Source: Rhynchopus sp. YZ270_cl-10 (Eukaryota; Euglenozoa; Diplonemea; Diplonemida; Diplonemidae). Taken from it: 64,000 nt of DNA. Shown piece after piece: positions 62,413 to 64,000 of the stretch (position 1 is the stretch's first letter; each line of letters begins with the position of its first letter). The stretch lies in assembly GCA_964035575.1 (NCBI GenBank), contig OZ037880.1, positions 744,001-808,000 on the forward strand, written 5' to 3'. The translations under genes and the position numbers were made by a program. The notes under the pieces are model-generated. The model searched no databases. It was not told the origin of the DNA and worked only from the letters and a program-made list of their open reading frames with translations.

Positions 62413-62613
62413 GATGGGACGTGGGTGTTCCGTACCGTAAGAGAACGGGAAAAAAAAAAACACACACTCCAAAGACAGGAGGTTGGTGAAGAGAGTGTAG
62501 AGAACCACCCCAGTACTGCCTCCGTAAGAAGGTATCAGCACAGAGAGTGTACTCACAGGAAAGGGAAAGGGGTCAAGCAGAAGCTGACCGAGAGGCAGAA
62601 AATTTCTTTTTTT

Positions 62614-62660
62614 TGGTAAAATGATCCTAAGCCACTTCTCTATGCCTAAGCATCGAAAAG
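62614..62660 (+). repeat. Hairpin repeat family A, copy 12 (diverged)
   Basis: GGTAAAATGATCCTAAGCCA then CTTCTCTATGCCTAAGCATC. The loop and right arm are diverged. Confidence 0.5.
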
Positions 62661-62864
62661 GGATGAAATTTTTTGCATCTTCTTCTTGAGGCAAAAAATA
62701 AGGGGGGGGGGAAATAGATTTTTTTGAGAGCTGAATGTGTCTCTCTGGGCTTACACCCCTTCAAGGTAGCGTTGACAATGCAAACTGTAACGAATGCAAA
62801 ACTATGAAAACTCTTTCAATTTGTAAGCCTCATATCGTTCATGAAAAACAAAACAAAGCAAAAT

Positions 62865-62932
62865 GGTGATCCGGGAGGGGTCGCTATTGACAGGTCGCTG
62901 ACAGGTCGTTGACCGACTTCCGAAAGCATCAC
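62865..62932 (+). repeat. Palindromic element P, copy 2 (short form)
   Basis: GGTGATCCGGGAG and CTTCCGAAAGCATCAC form the terminal stem around TTGACAGGTCGCTGACAGGT. It lacks the ~64-base internal duplication of the copy at 10839. Confidence 0.75.
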
Positions 62933-63115
62933 AAAAACAACATATTTTCCCCCACCCCCCTCAAAATCAGGAGAAATAAAAGTACAGTGTGGAGGGGGGG
63001 GGGCCTTCCAAGGACAACAACAAAAGCTCAGACAACCTTTCCAAGGGGAAACACACACACAGAGCATTCCATTTATACCTTCAACGACCAAAAAGCGTGC
63101 ATCGAAACACACCTT

Positions 63116-64000
63116 TCAACGATGGGTGATACTGCCCCGTGTACTATTACTGCGAATGCTGTAATTTTAATTTCAATTTCTCTTTCATAAAACCGCACAA
63201 CAAATCTACATACCTGGGAAGACTCACCGGAACCGATCTAGCCGAATGCGATTCAGACCGAACTGAACTGACACTACTGTAAAAAGAAAACAATACAACA
63301 CATTGCAAAAAAAATTCAAAAATCACATACCTTACTTGCGTCAAATCCAATGCCAGAGCGTGTTTATCCCTCTTGAGAGCACAGTTTTTGTTTGTGATGT
63401 CCTGTTCCAGCTGTCTCTTCAACTCCATCAAACGGGTCCGTTCCACCTCTATTTTCATCAGCTTGTGTTGAAGGGAGTCCATGATGCTGCGGAGCTGGGT
63501 GAGTTCTCCTTCTAGAGCTTCTTCTACGTGGTCACGCACTGCTTCTCTTGAGGGACGCTGGCGACGTAGGTCGAGACGCTGTCTGACGACAGAGAGGGGA
63601 CCCTTTTTAGATTCGAGGGTGGCATGGATGTTGTCACGATGGGTGTTCAGCTCGTCGAGCTCTTTGTGGACAGCGTTGAGGTTCTGCTGGAGTTGGCCTT
63701 GCAGGGATTTGGTTTGTTTTACCTTGCAGCGTAGGGCATCGTTGACAGCACCGTATGCCTGAAGATGTGAATGCCCCAGCGAAGCTACCGTCTTCGTCAA
63801 CACCTTTCTCAACCGCATAGAACGTTGTTCTAAATCAGCAGAATCGGTTAACAGTTGATTTGTCGAAGCCTGCCACTGTTGTGTCTTGGAAGCAGGGTGC
63901 GCGCGACTTCCCATTAAAGAGTGTGCTACGGTATCGCAAGCGCGTCCCCCAGGGGCGGTGTCATGGAAGTCGTTGCCCTCCGGTTGAACCTCAAGGCAAG
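63116..64000 (-). CDS. Tektin-like protein, cut by the right edge
   Basis: The frame is open to base 64000 and continues beyond the window. The exons seen are 63331-64000, 63214-63276 and 63116-63158, with introns of 54 bp (GTATGT to TTACAG) and 55 bp (GTATGT to TTACAG). The product is helical. The stretch RQRPSREAVRDHVEEALEGE then QLEQDITNKNCALKRDKHAL follows the tektin pattern RPxxExxRDxV...L.xDI.xK...L. Tektins form filaments along doublet microtubules of cilia and flagella. From the Met at 63914 only 229 aa are visible, and the upstream codons are also coding-like, so the true start is outside. The short Ser/Arg-rich C-terminus replaces the usual one. A relative such as another ciliary coiled-coil protein is possible. 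Confidence 0.7.

Larger units (their letters stand above)
61889..63115. other. Intergenic region between satellite and tektin-like gene
   Basis: Holds family H copy 3 (62369-62412), hairpin A copy 12 (62614-62660) and palindromic element P copy 2 (62865-62932). No gene seen. Confidence 0.55.

Noticed and set aside
3931-62660. Hairpin family A as a spliced-leader RNA gene
   Set aside because: No consistent donor followed by an Sm-type site, the copies are diverged, and two lie in introns. No match to known leaders.

Overview
The window looks like nuclear DNA of a unicellular, flagellated eukaryote. Coding regions are GC-rich at third codon positions. Intergenic DNA is AT-rich and full of A/T homopolymers. 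Introns have a strict GTATG-type (once GTATT) donor and a YAG acceptor, and most are only 40-78 bp. A tektin-like protein implies cilia. I could not place the organism in a named lineage from sequence alone.

Every convincing host protein gene, about 17 including two cut by the window ends, lies on the minus strand, so the window reads as one long unidirectional cluster transcribed from high to low coordinates. In transcription order from 64,000 to 1: tektin-like protein (cut by the edge); a satellite of (GGA)n-separated structured units, one carrying a tyrosine-recombinase retroelement; a DUF4116-repeat protein; a large coiled-coil protein; a two-intron protein of unknown function; three tandem ribosomal protein eS27 genes; a 2,736-aa surface protein joining a leishmanolysin-type metalloprotease to a polycystin-like membrane region; a UBA-PUB protein; a three-exon small protein that may be mitochondrial; a peroxisomal-type ABCD half transporter; glyoxalase II; cytosolic PheRS alpha; a two-pore K+ channel; a secreted transglutaminase; a 699-aa unknown protein; and the start of one more gene at the left edge.

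Six gaps of about 1.5 to 5 kb between genes contain no coding sequence that I can support, but they are not empty. They carry several families of short, palindromic, dispersed repeats. The main one is a hairpin (CTAAGC...GCTTAG) with 12 recognisable copies, some with paired substitutions that keep the stem. Two copies sit inside introns of the small three-exon gene, and those introns are 229 and 255 bp. Every copy of every dispersed family I could orient points the same way, antisense to the genes.

The most unusual region is 55,330-61,890: four units with inverted termini beginning AGATCT and a folded three-way-junction-like 3' end whose stems differ between units in a compensatory way, separated by (GGA)n tracts. 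Unit 4 is split by a 4.3-kb retroelement (Gag-like, tyrosine recombinase, reverse transcriptase/RNase H) flanked by identical 43-bp direct repeats. The neighbouring unit 3 preserves the uninterrupted site.
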